Assembly: GCF_024519725.1 (NCBI RefSeq) | Contig: NZ_JALJRK010000006.1 | Location: forward strand, 1 to 64,000 | DNA: 64,000 nucleotides | Source of the DNA: Microvirga sp. Mcv34 | GTDB lineage: Bacteria; Pseudomonadota; Alphaproteobacteria; Rhizobiales; Beijerinckiaceae | Direction of reading: 5' to 3' | In this document: piece after piece, positions 53,351 to 62,437 of the stretch | Layout of the letters: each line of letters starts with the position of its first letter | Numbering within the stretch: position 1 is the stretch's first letter | The notes under the pieces: generated by a model | Databases searched by the model: none | Seen by the model: only the letters and a program-made list of their open reading frames with translations | What the model was told of the DNA's origin: nothing | Made by a program: the position numbers and the translations under genes

Positions 53351-54325
53351 CTAGCTCTTGATGAACCCGAGCAGATCCTCGTTCAGTCGGTCCTTGTGGG
53401 TTGTCGCAAGGCCGTGGGGTGCGCCTTCATAGATCTTGAGCGTCGCATGCGGGATCAGCTTGACCGATCGCAATGCGGAGGCTTTGATCGGCACGATCTG
53501 GTCATCATTGCCGTGCACCACCAGGGTTGGCACATCGATCCTTTTCAGATCCTCGGTCAGATCGGTCTCGGAAAAAGCTTTGATGCAGAAATATGACGCT
53601 GGGAAGCCAGCCATCATGCTTTGGTGGACGAACTGCTCACGAACCCCTTCCGACACCTTGGCGCCCGGTCGGTTGTAGCTATAGAAGGCCATTGTCAAAT
53701 CCTTCCAGAGCTGAGTCCGGTCGGCGAGCACGCTGGAGCGGAGCTGATCGAACACTTCCATTGGCGTTCCGTCGGGGTTGCCCTCCGTCTTAAGCATCAA
53801 TGGCGGGATTGCGCCCACTAGGACCGCTTTGGCCACCCGAGAGGTTCCATGCCGGCCAATGTAGCGGGTCACTTCACCGCCACCGGTGGAGTGACCAACA
53901 TGGACGGCATTCCTCAAGTCGAGTGCCTGGACCAGCTCGGCGAGGTCGTCGGCGTAAGCATTGAGGTCGTTGCCGTCCCACGGCTGGCTTGACCGGCCAT
54001 GGCCGCGACGGTCATGAGCGATGCAGCGGTAGCCATGGCTGGCCAGAAAGAACATCTGGTCCTCCCACGCGTCCGACGTGAGGGGCCACCCGTGGCTGAA
54101 CACGACGGGCTGGCCCTTGCCCCAATCCTTGTAATAGATCTGCGTGCCGTCCTTCGTCGTGATCGTCGTCATGGAATTCCCCTTAGCTGGCTGGCTGGGA
54201 CGAAGCTGCGCTGCTGCCATGTTGGGAGCAGAGATGAGGGCTGGTGCAATAAGCGCGCCGGCTGTTCCGGCAAGCACAGCCCGGCGTGACGGCAACAAAG
54301 ATCCATCAGACTTCGATATGGACAT
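53351..54325 (-). CDS. Alpha/beta hydrolase (non-haem haloperoxidase-like) with optional Tat leader
   Basis: The long form (324 residues) begins at 54325 with [20 protein letters not shown], a twin-arginine-like signal. The short form begins at ATG 54172 (52 codons in) behind an excellent AAGGGGAA site and corresponds to the usual family start MTTITTKDG. The catalytic nucleophile is S146 in [10 protein letters not shown] (long-form numbering), the oxyanion region is [14 protein letters not shown], the acid is in [10 protein letters not shown] and the histidine in GAPHGLA. Such enzymes act as esterases, lactonases or perhydrolases. Both starts could be used, giving periplasmic and cytosolic forms (inference). 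Confidence 0.85.
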   Translation of the reverse strand: MSISKSDGSLLPSRRAVLAGTAGALIAPALISAPNMAAAQLRPSQPAKGNSMTTITTKDGTQIYYKDWGKGQPVVFSHGWPLTSDAWEDQMFFLASHGYRCIAHDRRGHGRSSQPWDGNDLNAYADDLAELVQALDLRNAVHVGHSTGGGEVTRYIGRHGTSRVAKAVLVGAIPPLMLKTEGNPDGTPMEVFDQLRSSVLADRTQLWKDLTMAFYSYNRPGAKVSEGVREQFVHQSMMAGFPASYFCIKAFSETDLTEDLKRIDVPTLVVHGNDDQIVPIKASALRSVKLIPHATLKIYEGAPHGLATTHKDRLNEDLLGFIKS

Positions 54326-54520
54326 CAGTGCACTCCCGGACGATCCAATTGAACCGGGACAGAGGGAGACCTCAGTCAGTGCTGGCAATGTAATCTGGAG
54401 CGGGAAGCGGCTCTTCCGCGTTTGAACGGCTTTGCCAAGTTCGCACGATGAAAAGACCATCCGTCCAGAGTTCCAGCCTTTGGGGGCTGGCAAACGGGTA
54501 CTGGTTCGCGACTGAACAAT

Positions 54521-55156
54521 CTATGTTGATGGCGAGGGTCTGACCATTGTGTTGAGTCGATCCGCGATTCGCACCAAATCCGCGAGGGACCTCGCCTGCA
54601 TTTTGCGCATCACATGGGCACGATGAACCTTGACCGTAATCTCGCTGACCTGAAGGTGGGCTGCGATCTGTTTGTTCATAAGGCCGGAGACAACAAGATC
54701 CATGACCTCGTGCTCCCTTGGGGTCAAAGCAGCAAACCGCTGCTGCAGTCCTGACAGCGATCGGAGTTCTTGGCGCCGAACCCGATCCCGCTCGAACCCG
54801 ACCTGGATCGCGTCGAGCAGGTCCTGTTCGCGATACGGCTTGGTCAGGAACTCGACAGCGCCCGCCTTCATGGCCCGCACCGTCATGGGAACATCGGCGT
54901 GGCCGGACACGAAGATAATAGGAAGATCGATGCTCAGACGGTTCAATTCCCGCTGCAAGTCCAGTCCACTCAGCCCCGGCAGCCGGACATCGAGAACGAG
55001 GCAAGCGGGGACGTCGGGGCGCGGACTGTTCAGGAATTCGAGCGTCGATCCGAACAACCGCACCTCAAGACCAACCGAGCCAAGGAGATTTTCGAGGGAA
55101 TTACGGACTTTGGGATCATCATCGACAACGAAGACGACCGACTGTTCCTCTCTCAT
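54521..55156 (-). CDS. FixJ/NarL-type response regulator
   Basis: A 211-residue regulator. The receiver has D12-D14 and phosphoacceptor D56 in LVLDVRLPGLSGL, with the conserved lysine in EFLTKPYREQDL. The C-terminal LuxR-type helix-turn-helix reads LTPREHEVMDLVVSGLMNKQ and QVSEITVKVHRAHVMRKMQA. This is the FixJ/StyR arrangement. The start at 55156 is used; the frame is open to 55237. It and the three-PAS kinase bracket the DsrE, MBL and hydrolase genes, so these are likely targets. Confidence 0.9.
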   Translation of the reverse strand: MREEQSVVFVVDDDPKVRNSLENLLGSVGLEVRLFGSTLEFLNSPRPDVPACLVLDVRLPGLSGLDLQRELNRLSIDLPIIFVSGHADVPMTVRAMKAGAVEFLTKPYREQDLLDAIQVGFERDRVRRQELRSLSGLQQRFAALTPREHEVMDLVVSGLMNKQIAAHLQVSEITVKVHRAHVMRKMQARSLADLVRIADRLNTMVRPSPST

Positions 55157-55487
55157 GGCGTTCCACCAGCGGCTCTTGCGACTTTGCCCCGAGAGATGCG
55201 GTATGAAGCCTGGATCCGCATCCCCCGACGTGATCACTCAAACACGGAGAACCGCAGGTGCTCAACTCACCCTGTGGTAGCGCCTTCAGCCCGAGGCTTC
55301 GTTATCCGATATACCAAATCACGCAACTGCCCTAGTAGAAAGCTTCTAAGGCACAGAATCCCGATGTCGATGCGCAACGAAATGACATTATTGCATTCAG
55401 CGTGTTATCATGCACCCAGTCGATTGAGCACGCAACAGTCTGGGTTCGAGGCAATGTCAGCCTTCCGTTGCTCCGCAAAGCTGGCGA
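55157..55487. other. 331-base intergenic stretch
   Basis: No gene is seen. An imperfect inverted repeat CCTAGTAGAA-AGC-TTCTAAGG lies at 55331-55351 and could be a site for a response regulator; the rest is AT-richer non-coding DNA between two minus-strand genes. Confidence 0.45.
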
Positions 55488-56456
55488 TCATGGGATGAGA
55501 AGAAGCTTGCCGGTCGTACGTCGCGATGCGATGTCGATGTGGGCCTGCGCCGTCTCTGCTAGAGGGTACTGGTGCCCGATCCGTACATTAAGGCGGCCCT
55601 CCCGGACGCGATCGAACAGGGCCTGCGAACGCGCAAGGAGATCTGAGCGTGTCCTGACGTGGTGGTGAACCACGGGATAGGTGATCAGCACGCTCTTGGG
55701 CAAATCCAGCAGATCGATCGGCGGCTGCCGCTTGATGGTCTGGCCGTAATAGGCCAGCACCCCATGATAGCGCAGGGAGGCCAAGGATCCCTGGAATGTG
55801 TCCGCCCCTGCCCCGTCATACACCACGTGAGCACCTGCTCCCTCCGTGAGGTGCAGGACTTCGTCAGCGAAGTTACCGAAACGGTCGACGATGACGTGAT
55901 CGGCTCCGGCTGCTTTGACGACCTCCACTTTCTCGCGACTGGACACGCGACCGATCACCCGCCCGCCACGTAGCTTGATCAACTGCGTGAGCATCAGACC
56001 GACGCCGCCAGCGGCCGAGTGAACCAGGGCGACATCCCCGGGCTTGATGGCGTACGTGTCTGTAACCAGATGACTTGCCGTCAGTCCTTGCATCAACAGG
56101 GCCGCGGCCGTCTTGAGATCAATGTCGTCAGGGACCGGAACCATGGCCTCCGCCGGAGCGATAATCCGCTCGGCATAGCTCCCGACTGCAAAGAACCAAG
56201 CAACGCGATCACCAATCTTGAGATTGCGAACGTCTTCGCCGACTGCTGCAATCCGACCTGCCCCCTCGACTCCTGGCGTCATGGGAAGAGGCGCAATCGA
56301 ATACATGCCGACGCGGGTACCAACGTCCATGTAGTTGACGCCGGCGGCTGCAATCTCGACGAGCACCTCATTGGGGGCAGGGTCGCGATCGGGAACTTCC
56401 AACAAGCGTAGGTGGTCCGGCCCACCGACCGCTTCGAGAACAATCGCTTTCATCAT
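55488..56456 (-). CDS. NADPH:quinone oxidoreductase (zinc-independent MDR family)
   Basis: A 322-residue medium-chain dehydrogenase/reductase without zinc ligands. The N-terminal GroES-like domain has VLVEIAAAGVNYMDVGTRVG and the Rossmann fold motif ALVHSAAGGVGLMLTQLIK. It matches quinone oxidoreductase (QOR), a one- or two-electron quinone reductase. It is 120 bases downstream of the next MDR gene on the same strand. Confidence 0.88.
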   Translation of the reverse strand: MMKAIVLEAVGGPDHLRLLEVPDRDPAPNEVLVEIAAAGVNYMDVGTRVGMYSIAPLPMTPGVEGAGRIAAVGEDVRNLKIGDRVAWFFAVGSYAERIIAPAEAMVPVPDDIDLKTAAALLMQGLTASHLVTDTYAIKPGDVALVHSAAGGVGLMLTQLIKLRGGRVIGRVSSREKVEVVKAAGADHVIVDRFGNFADEVLHLTEGAGAHVVYDGAGADTFQGSLASLRYHGVLAYYGQTIKRQPPIDLLDLPKSVLITYPVVHHHVRTRSDLLARSQALFDRVREGRLNVRIGHQYPLAETAQAHIDIASRRTTGKLLLIP

Positions 56457-56576
56457 ATTTGTTCCTTGATTGAAGACGGCGCAGCAAAGACCAGTCCCTT
56501 TCCACGGAAGCAGGTGCGTGCTTTGCCCTGGCCTGTTGTTGGGCGGCGACGCGAATCCGCTTTCCCGGCAAGGGCT

Positions 56577-57590
56577 TCAGTCCGCCACCTTGATGACCAC
56601 TTTGCCGAAGGGGCCGCGGCGAAGATGAGCGAAGGCCTCAGGGGCGCTCTGGAAATCATAGACCTTGTCGATGACCGGCTTGATCCGGAGGTGGTCGACC
56701 GCGCGGACCATATCTTCCAGCGCACGTCGATGCCCGACCGCGATCGCCGCCAGCGTGGCCCGCTTGAACAGCAGCGGCAGGATTGGGGCATGCAGGGTTG
56801 TGTCTCCCAGGAGACCGATGATTGATACCCGCCCGCCAAGCGAAACCGCCTCCAACGAACGCGCGACGTTATCGCCCCCAGCCATTTCGAGGATGTGCTC
56901 GGCCCCGCGCCCGCCGGTAATCTCCAGCACACGGCGTTGCCATTCCGGATGCTCCACGCGGTTGATACCATGATCGGCCCCGAGAGCCATTGCCCTTTGC
57001 AGCTTGCTATTGCTGCTTGAAGTAACAATCACCTGAGCGCCATGTGCGACGGCAAACTGGAGGGCGAACAGCGAGACACCTCCGGTCCCCTGGACCACCA
57101 GCGTTTGGCCGGCGCGAACAGCGCCGAGCTCCACGACCGCAAACCAAGCCGTCAGGCCCGCCACCGACAGGGTGCTGGCAGCCACCGCATCGAGAGATGC
57201 CGGGGCTCTGACCAGTTGTGCTTCTGGGGCAACCGAATACTCGGCTAACCGGCCCAGAACGGCTTCGTGATTGGCATCATCCGGTGGCTTGGGACCATCG
57301 ATCCAGCCGACATTGTCACTGATGATCACCCTGTCCCCGACCGAGACCCGTGTCACGCCCTCACCAAGCGCTACAACCTCACCAGTCATTTCAGAGCCGG
57401 GTACCAAGGCACCGTTCCACGGTGACCCCATAGCACCTTCGATGATGGCGCCATCTCGGTAGTTCAGCGCGACAGCCTGCGTTCGCAGAAGTACATCACC
57501 TACGCCTGGGGAAGGACGCTCCGCCTCGACAAGACGCAGGGCCTCGATACCGGGGGTGCTCAATTCCCACTGCTTCATGCGCTGTGCCAT
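56577..57590 (-). CDS. Zinc-type alcohol dehydrogenase-like MDR protein
   Basis: A 337-residue medium-chain dehydrogenase. N-terminal VALNYRDGAIIEGAM and VPGSEMTGEVVALGEGVTRV, and the nucleotide fold LVVQGTGGVSLFALQFAVAHG. The catalytic zinc cysteine of alcohol dehydrogenases is absent from this ALNYRDG segment, as in the group often annotated as NAD(P)-dependent alcohol dehydrogenase/reductase. The start at 57590 is adjacent to the stop of the Gfo/Idh/MocA gene (57592), so they are translationally coupled; the frame is open to 57812. Confidence 0.87.
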   Translation of the reverse strand: MAQRMKQWELSTPGIEALRLVEAERPSPGVGDVLLRTQAVALNYRDGAIIEGAMGSPWNGALVPGSEMTGEVVALGEGVTRVSVGDRVIISDNVGWIDGPKPPDDANHEAVLGRLAEYSVAPEAQLVRAPASLDAVAASTLSVAGLTAWFAVVELGAVRAGQTLVVQGTGGVSLFALQFAVAHGAQVIVTSSSNSKLQRAMALGADHGINRVEHPEWQRRVLEITGGRGAEHILEMAGGDNVARSLEAVSLGGRVSIIGLLGDTTLHAPILPLLFKRATLAAIAVGHRRALEDMVRAVDHLRIKPVIDKVYDFQSAPEAFAHLRRGPFGKVVIKVAD

Positions 57591-57591
57591 G

Positions 57592-58698
57592 TCACGCCAC
57601 CTTCTGCCGAATGCCCGTCCGGGCGGCCTCATGGATGGCATCAAGTAGTTTGTGACGCTGCACCGCGTAGGCAAAATCGGGAACAATCCTTGTGCCGTCC
57701 CGGAGATCGCGAGCGAAAGCTGAATATTCCCGGAGCGTGTTGGCGCCGAAATCGCCAGACAGCCCGCCGGGAGCCGCGGCAAATGTCTCAGGCAACTCGA
57801 GCGGAGCGACATTTGTCTGGTCGCTCCAGGCGCCTTGGAGTTTCAGATCGGCAACCTGGAAGTTTCCATTAGCGGCTGTCAGGACAAGATCACCTTTGGT
57901 GCCATTGATCTCCCAGCGCAGATTATCACCACGTGACGGAGCCCCACGGTACAGAACAGACACGATAGCCCCATTCTGCAGGGCTCCACTGAGCGCAATA
58001 TGATCAAAGGCAGTAGCGTGGATCGAACGGTCTTCTTCGATGAGACGAACAGTCGGCCTGCGTACTGCCGCGGCAGCATCGACACTGACGAAGCTGCCGA
58101 GAGCAAAATTTACAGCCTCCAAAGCATGCAGCATTGGGACTGGCAGCACGCCGGCGCCCTGGTTCGCGTCAAGGGTATAGGCGAAGGATCGGGGGATCTG
58201 ATCCGCCCAGATCATGCCCGTGCCGACAAGATTCGTCGCGAGGACATCACCAATGTAGCCCTGCGCGATCAGGTCGCGGACATGCTGCACTGCTGGAGCA
58301 AAGCGGGCTTGCAGCCCAATGACCGTCCGCACGCCGGCCTTTTGGGCGCGGGCCGAAAGGTCTTCGGCCTCCTCCAGAGTCCGGCCCAATGGCCACTCGG
58401 TGAACACCATCTTGCCGGCATCGAGCGCGGCGACCGTCAAGCTATGGTGATGCGGAACCTTCACGGCGACCACGACCAGTTCAACGTCGGGATGATTGAT
58501 GAGTGTCTCAGGATTGTCGAAGGCAGGCACTCCGAGAGCTTGCCCCGTTGCTTCGGCAGAGGCCTTGCTGCTTGTGCTGACAGCCCGCAGTTCGAAGTCA
58601 GGGAGCGCCTGGATTGCCGGGATGTGCGAGGCCATGGCCCAGCCGGGATTGAGAGTGCTTGCGCCAATGACGCCAACACCGATTGTGTTCTTGCTCAT
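57592..58698 (-). CDS. Gfo/Idh/MocA family oxidoreductase, Gal80-like
   Basis: A 368-residue NAD(P)-binding protein. The N-terminal Rossmann motif is GVGVIGASTLNPGWAMASHI. The EKP motif of this family is replaced by FTEWPLGRTLEEAE, as in fungal Gal80 and its bacterial relatives. The C-terminal alpha/beta domain carries GDNLRWEINGTKGDLVLTAA. It may dehydrogenate a sugar or related polyol, or act as a ligand sensor. It overlaps the stop of the NTF2-like gene (58695-58698). Confidence 0.87.
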   Translation of the reverse strand: MSKNTIGVGVIGASTLNPGWAMASHIPAIQALPDFELRAVSTSSKASAEATGQALGVPAFDNPETLINHPDVELVVVAVKVPHHHSLTVAALDAGKMVFTEWPLGRTLEEAEDLSARAQKAGVRTVIGLQARFAPAVQHVRDLIAQGYIGDVLATNLVGTGMIWADQIPRSFAYTLDANQGAGVLPVPMLHALEAVNFALGSFVSVDAAAAVRRPTVRLIEEDRSIHATAFDHIALSGALQNGAIVSVLYRGAPSRGDNLRWEINGTKGDLVLTAANGNFQVADLKLQGAWSDQTNVAPLELPETFAAAPGGLSGDFGANTLREYSAFARDLRDGTRIVPDFAYAVQRHKLLDAIHEAARTGIRQKVA

Positions 58699-59252
58699 GC
58701 GGATTTCCTTGGATGATAGACCGGATCGGAATGGTCGCGGCCGCCACGGGGTTGGGAGGAGTTTCCGACGATGCCGCGATCATCAGGCGGGTCGAACCGT
58801 GCCCAATCGATAACGAGCGCTCGATGGGCGATAGCCCATTGACCGGCTCGATCTTCAAAGCGGTCAACGTAACGGCCGCGCATCATGAGATCTTCGCCAG
58901 GGTTCCCCTGTGGGAAGGGCGACCACCCTGATGGGCCAATCCTATGGATGGCCGTAAAATACGTTTCGACAAACGCAACTGTGCCGTCGCCGGTAACACG
59001 ATCGTCGAAGTCGATCTGGATGTTGCCAATCTGGTGGTGCGTAAGCTCAAGCTCCTGGAGCATGCCTACGACGAGGTCACAAAATCTCGCCGCAGTGGTT
59101 TCTGCCCCAGCCGCATGCATTGTTGCGCCTGGATGAAAGCAGCTCCGAAGTGCAGCTTCATCAAGTCGGTCGACAGCCCGCGTGTAGCGCTTGAGTATAT
59201 CTTCGATGTGCGCGCGGACCAGCAGATATGTCATTGCGGATAACGGTGGCAT
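58695..59252 (-). CDS. Nuclear transport factor 2-like (SnoaL_4-type) protein
   Basis: A 185-residue protein; the first 145 residues match NTF2/SnoaL-like barrels: ILKRYTRAVDRLDEAALRSC, FHPGATMH, THHQIGNIQIDF, VAFVETYFTAIH and a final RYVDRFEDRAGQWAIAHRAL. The R-Y-x-D-R...W-x-I motif is typical of the aromatic-ring hydroxylase beta-like/SnoaL_4 group. It is the first gene of the operon after the TetR regulator, overlapping the Gfo/Idh/MocA gene by four bases. Confidence 0.83.
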   Translation of the reverse strand: MPPLSAMTYLLVRAHIEDILKRYTRAVDRLDEAALRSCFHPGATMHAAGAETTAARFCDLVVGMLQELELTHHQIGNIQIDFDDRVTGDGTVAFVETYFTAIHRIGPSGWSPFPQGNPGEDLMMRGRYVDRFEDRAGQWAIAHRALVIDWARFDPPDDRGIVGNSSQPRGGRDHSDPVYHPRKSA

Positions 59253-59326
59253 GATGCCTCCTCTGATCCTCTCAAACAGAATGGGACAAAATTCTGACTA
59301 TAAGTTCTAAAGTCATCGCTTTTTCC

Positions 59327-59340
59327 GGACTAACCAGTCC
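59327..59340. promoter_or_regulatory. Candidate TetR operator (operon side)
   Basis: GGACTAACCAGTCC is an inverted repeat (GGACT-N4-AGTCC) in the 134-base gap between the TetR gene and the NTF2-like gene. It resembles the site at 59984-60000. Confidence 0.5.
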
Positions 59341-59386
59341 AAGATTGAGTGCAAAAGTTCGGTTCGATACTCACCCCCTGCCCCAG

Positions 59387-59965
59387 CTACTTCAGGCTTC
59401 GAAGAGCCATCCGGGCGATATTGAGCAGGGTGTCGGCGGGCGCACCAGCCCTCGCACTGACCTTCATCCCTGAGAGGGTTGAACCAATGAATTGGGCAGC
59501 AGCGGAAACATCCAGGTCTGAACTGACCTCACCCAGAGCCTGGGCGTCGGTCAGCCGCCGTTCAAGCGCTCCTATCAGCGTCCGTCCCATCGCATCGGTT
59601 ACAGCAGTGATCTCCCCATCGGATCGGCCAAACTCACAGATGGCGCTTACGCCCATGCAACCCATAGCCCCATTGAACTCAGGCGCAGTTGCAAACTGAA
59701 GGAGCGCAGCCTCAATCCCCTTCAAAGGCGATGGAGCCGTGTTCAGGGTCCGGATGAGATCCGATACATTATTCGAGTTATACTGCCTCAGGGCCTCAAG
59801 ATAGAGTTTCCTCTTGTCGCCAAAGGTGTCGTAGAGACTTTGTCGGCTGATCCCCATGGAGCGCAGGAGATCATCCGTCGACGTTCCCTCGAAGCCGCGA
59901 TCGGCAAAGACCGCTATGGCGGACTTCAGCGCCGCGTCGCGATCGAATTCTTTATGCCTAGCCAT
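59387..59965 (-). CDS. TetR/AcrR family transcriptional regulator
   Basis: A 192-residue repressor. The helix-turn-helix lies at residues 15-50 (FADRGFEGTSTDDLLRSMGI, SRQSLYDTFGDKRKLYLEAL). The rest is the ligand domain, with FNGAMGCMGVSAICEFGRS resembling the C-terminal TetR_C-like domain of the AcrR/YcdC-like group. The start at 59965 is conventional; the frame opens at 59983, whose ATG would overlap the operator. Sites on both sides suggest it represses itself and the oxidoreductase operon. Confidence 0.88.
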   Translation of the reverse strand: MARHKEFDRDAALKSAIAVFADRGFEGTSTDDLLRSMGISRQSLYDTFGDKRKLYLEALRQYNSNNVSDLIRTLNTAPSPLKGIEAALLQFATAPEFNGAMGCMGVSAICEFGRSDGEITAVTDAMGRTLIGALERRLTDAQALGEVSSDLDVSAAAQFIGSTLSGMKVSARAGAPADTLLNIARMALRSLK

Positions 59966-59983
59966 GCGTGGTGATATAGACAT

Positions 59984-60000
59984 ACCAGACCGATCTGTCC
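59984..60000. promoter_or_regulatory. Candidate TetR operator (TetR side)
   Basis: ACCAGACCGATCTGTCC contains AGACCGATCTGTCC, a near-palindrome sharing the GGAC/GTCC arms with the site at 59327-59340 and lying at the TetR start. Confidence 0.5.
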
Positions 60001-60172
60001 AGAATTAATCTTCAACTCCTGCAGGCTTAACGATGCAGTCCGTTGCCGACCCTGAGCGGTGCCCCGACAAGGTCGCCCTATCCGGTTCATCTTCGTCACG
60101 CCTGTCGCGCCTGTGGTGACTGACTCGGGACGTCTGCCAACCGGTCCATGCCGATCCGAGTTGCTGAACCGA

Positions 60173-60484
60173 TCAACACGAAAGCCAGCTCCTCAAGAGG
60201 ACAAGGGCTTGGTCGCTCGTTCTCACGACAGCCACATCGTAGCCAGCCGCCCTGAACTCTCGCGTGAGCCTTTCCCGATCGGCCATATTTGCATCGATAA
60301 TAAGGATCCGCTCTCGCTCCCATGTGGCTCCAGTTGTCCTGTCAACAGCGGAGCAGGTGTTGATTGCGTGACCCACAGCCATCCTTATGCCCTCCTCGCC
60401 CAGGAACTTGCGCCCTTGGTGCCGGGCCGTCTTGCCAAACCGCCCGATTGCTTCGCAATCGCACGGCGACAAGACGGTTCGCAC
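60173..60484 (-). CDS. Truncated response-regulator-like protein
   Basis: A 103-residue protein. After an N-terminal segment rich in basic residues (GRFGKTARHQGRKF) with no known domain, the final 45 residues read ERILIIDANMADRERLTREF and AAGYDVAVVRTSDQALVLL, which match the first beta-alpha-beta units of a receiver domain. The chain ends before the phosphoacceptor aspartate strand, so it could not be phosphorylated as a normal response regulator. It is probably a fragment; a role as a decoy or partner is only possible. It lies just after the hydroxyisobutyrate dehydrogenase-like gene. Confidence 0.5.
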   Translation of the reverse strand: MRTVLSPCDCEAIGRFGKTARHQGRKFLGEEGIRMAVGHAINTCSAVDRTTGATWERERILIIDANMADRERLTREFRAAGYDVAVVRTSDQALVLLRSWLSC

Positions 60485-60487
60485 CGG

Positions 60488-61339
60488 TTAGGCGTTGGGT
60501 CGGCTCGCTGTCACCCGCTGGACAAGATCGAGCAATCCGTTTGCCCCACCTAGTCCCCGTTCGACAACCTCGCTCGCATCGAGCCCCCTGCTCGACATGG
60601 CATCGGCAAAGTGCTCGATATCCTTCCTCATCAACTCTTGGAGGTGCGGCGCAATTCCGGGAGTGATCGCGGTTCCTAAGGCTCTCAACACTGCGCTCGA
60701 CCCACTGCTCGCCGAAACCGCGTCGAACAGGCTTGAGATGTTCAGCCCCAGCTTGTCCGCAAAGCCAAACACGTCGACTGCATTCTTGAGGTTGGTCATC
60801 GTCAACGCGTTGTTCAGAAGCTTCGCGACCTGCCCGGACCCCGAGCGCCCCATGTGGACAGCTTGTGTCGAAAAGGTACCAAATACAGGTTGGCATTGTT
60901 CGAACGCTGCCGCATCTCCGCCAACAAAGGTGGTGAGTGCGCGCGCGACCGCTCCCGGTCGGCCACCGCTGACGGGTGCGTCAAGGAAAGTTACGTGGAC
61001 TTCATCCAAATAGGAAGCGATGCGGCGATTCTCGTCCGGATCGCCTGTGCCATGGTTGATCACGATCGTCCCCGGCTCCAGCGCCTTCAGCAGCCCCTGG
61101 CGATCCAGAATGTCCCAGAGGTCACGGTCATCCCTCAGGCACAATCCTATGATATCGCAGGCCTCCGCAAGCGCCTTGATGCTGGCGTGCACTGTATGGG
61201 GAACGCCAGCGACAGCCTCCAGGGACCGGGTTCGGCGAGCCCAGACGTGCAGCTTGAGCCCGGACTCGCCTATGGCTCGAGCCATAGGCCCACCCTGGTC
61301 ACCAAGGCCAATAAATCCAATGTTCAGACTTGGTTTCAT
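60488..61339 (-). CDS. NAD(P)-dependent oxidoreductase, 3-hydroxyisobutyrate dehydrogenase family
   Basis: A 283-residue beta-hydroxyacid dehydrogenase. Motifs in order: the N-terminal NAD(P) motif IGFIGLGDQGGPMARAI, the substrate-binding FLDAPVSGGRPGA, the catalytic lysine segment GSGQVAKLLNNALTMTN and a C-terminal helix with KDIEHFADAMSSRG. Substrates of relatives are 3-hydroxyisobutyrate, tartronate semialdehyde or imines. It lies close to an SDR gene on the same strand, 58 bases away. Confidence 0.88.
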   Translation of the reverse strand: MKPSLNIGFIGLGDQGGPMARAIGESGLKLHVWARRTRSLEAVAGVPHTVHASIKALAEACDIIGLCLRDDRDLWDILDRQGLLKALEPGTIVINHGTGDPDENRRIASYLDEVHVTFLDAPVSGGRPGAVARALTTFVGGDAAAFEQCQPVFGTFSTQAVHMGRSGSGQVAKLLNNALTMTNLKNAVDVFGFADKLGLNISSLFDAVSASSGSSAVLRALGTAITPGIAPHLQELMRKDIEHFADAMSSRGLDASEVVERGLGGANGLLDLVQRVTASRPNA

Positions 61340-61397
61340 CTCATGTGTCCTTTCTATCGAGTAAGCTCCAGCGGCTCGAATGGCGCCAGCTTTCGCG

Positions 61398-62312
61398 TCA
61401 GGAGATCAGCCCCAGAGAGATGTTCCACAGGCGCTCCGCATTGGCTGGATCGAGCGCATAATGTGCGACACCCATCCAGTCGGTGGGACGTTTGGAAACG
61501 GTGGCAGCCTCGTTGCAGTCCTCGAAGTAGCGCCCGCCGACTCCCTCCAGCAGCGGAGATGCCGCCAGCATCACTGATGTAGCAGCACCTTGCTGCGGCG
61601 TTTTCCGGCGCTCGGCCGGCGTCTTCAAACCACCCGTGTGCTTCTGGAGGTTGGTGGCGATTGCGCCAGGGTTGAGGGCATTGGCAACGATACCGTCACT
61701 GGCCCAGCGCCGCGTTGCCTCCACAGCCAGCAGGGCGCAGGCGGTTTTGGACTGCCCATAGGCCACGAGCGGATCATAGGGCAGGAAATCAAAATGAAGG
61801 TCATCGAAGATCACCGGTGCGATCAGGTTTCCGCTCGAACTGACCGACACGATGCGGGCACCATTCGCCGCCGCGAGCGCGCGGTGCAAACCGAGGGTGA
61901 GCGCGAAATGCCCAAGGAAGTTGGTGGCGAACTGCATCTCCCAGCCTTCCGGGGTGCGTTCCAGGCTGGGTAGAGCCATGATGCCGGCATTGTTCACCAG
62001 GATGTGCAGGGGGCCTTCCCATTCGGCCACAAACGTGCGGAGGCTCCCTTGATCGGACAAGTCGAGACGGCGGACCCGAACAGCGGCATTGCCTGTCGAC
62101 GACCGGATTCCGGCAGCCGTTTCCTCACCCGCTTCTACGTTTCGCACTCCCAACGTGACCTCGGCTCCGGCTCCCGCCAAAGCTCGCGCGGTCTCGATCC
62201 CAATGCCGGAGGACGCGCCCGTCACGACAACGCGCTTTCCCGCCAGGTTGACATCGGCCACGACCTCAGCAGCGGTCGAGCCAAATCCAAAAGGTGTTGT
62301 AACGAGCGTCAT
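61398..62312 (-). CDS. Short-chain dehydrogenase (retinol dehydrogenase-like)
   Basis: A 304-residue SDR. Cofactor motif VVVTGASSGIGIE (near residue 30), NNAGIM, catalytic serine in SVSSSGN, and YGQSK (YxxxK). The extended form with ALNPGAIATNL and a C-terminal 70 residues resembles the retinol dehydrogenase/WWOX-like group; the substrate is unknown. The start at 62312 has an AGAGGAAT site. It is divergent from a LysR gene with 125 bases between. Confidence 0.88.
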   Translation of the reverse strand: MTLVTTPFGFGSTAAEVVADVNLAGKRVVVTGASSGIGIETARALAGAGAEVTLGVRNVEAGEETAAGIRSSTGNAAVRVRRLDLSDQGSLRTFVAEWEGPLHILVNNAGIMALPSLERTPEGWEMQFATNFLGHFALTLGLHRALAAANGARIVSVSSSGNLIAPVIFDDLHFDFLPYDPLVAYGQSKTACALLAVEATRRWASDGIVANALNPGAIATNLQKHTGGLKTPAERRKTPQQGAATSVMLAASPLLEGVGGRYFEDCNEAATVSKRPTDWMGVAHYALDPANAERLWNISLGLIS

Positions 62313-62437
62313 TGTTGATTCCTCTGTGTGGTGGGTACGGCGCTTTTGATCAGCCGAAGCCTGGTGCATAGCTAAATCCCTCCCACTCATGCGATAAGCA
62401 GGATAAGTTCGCATGAGGCGATGCAGGAAATCGAACA

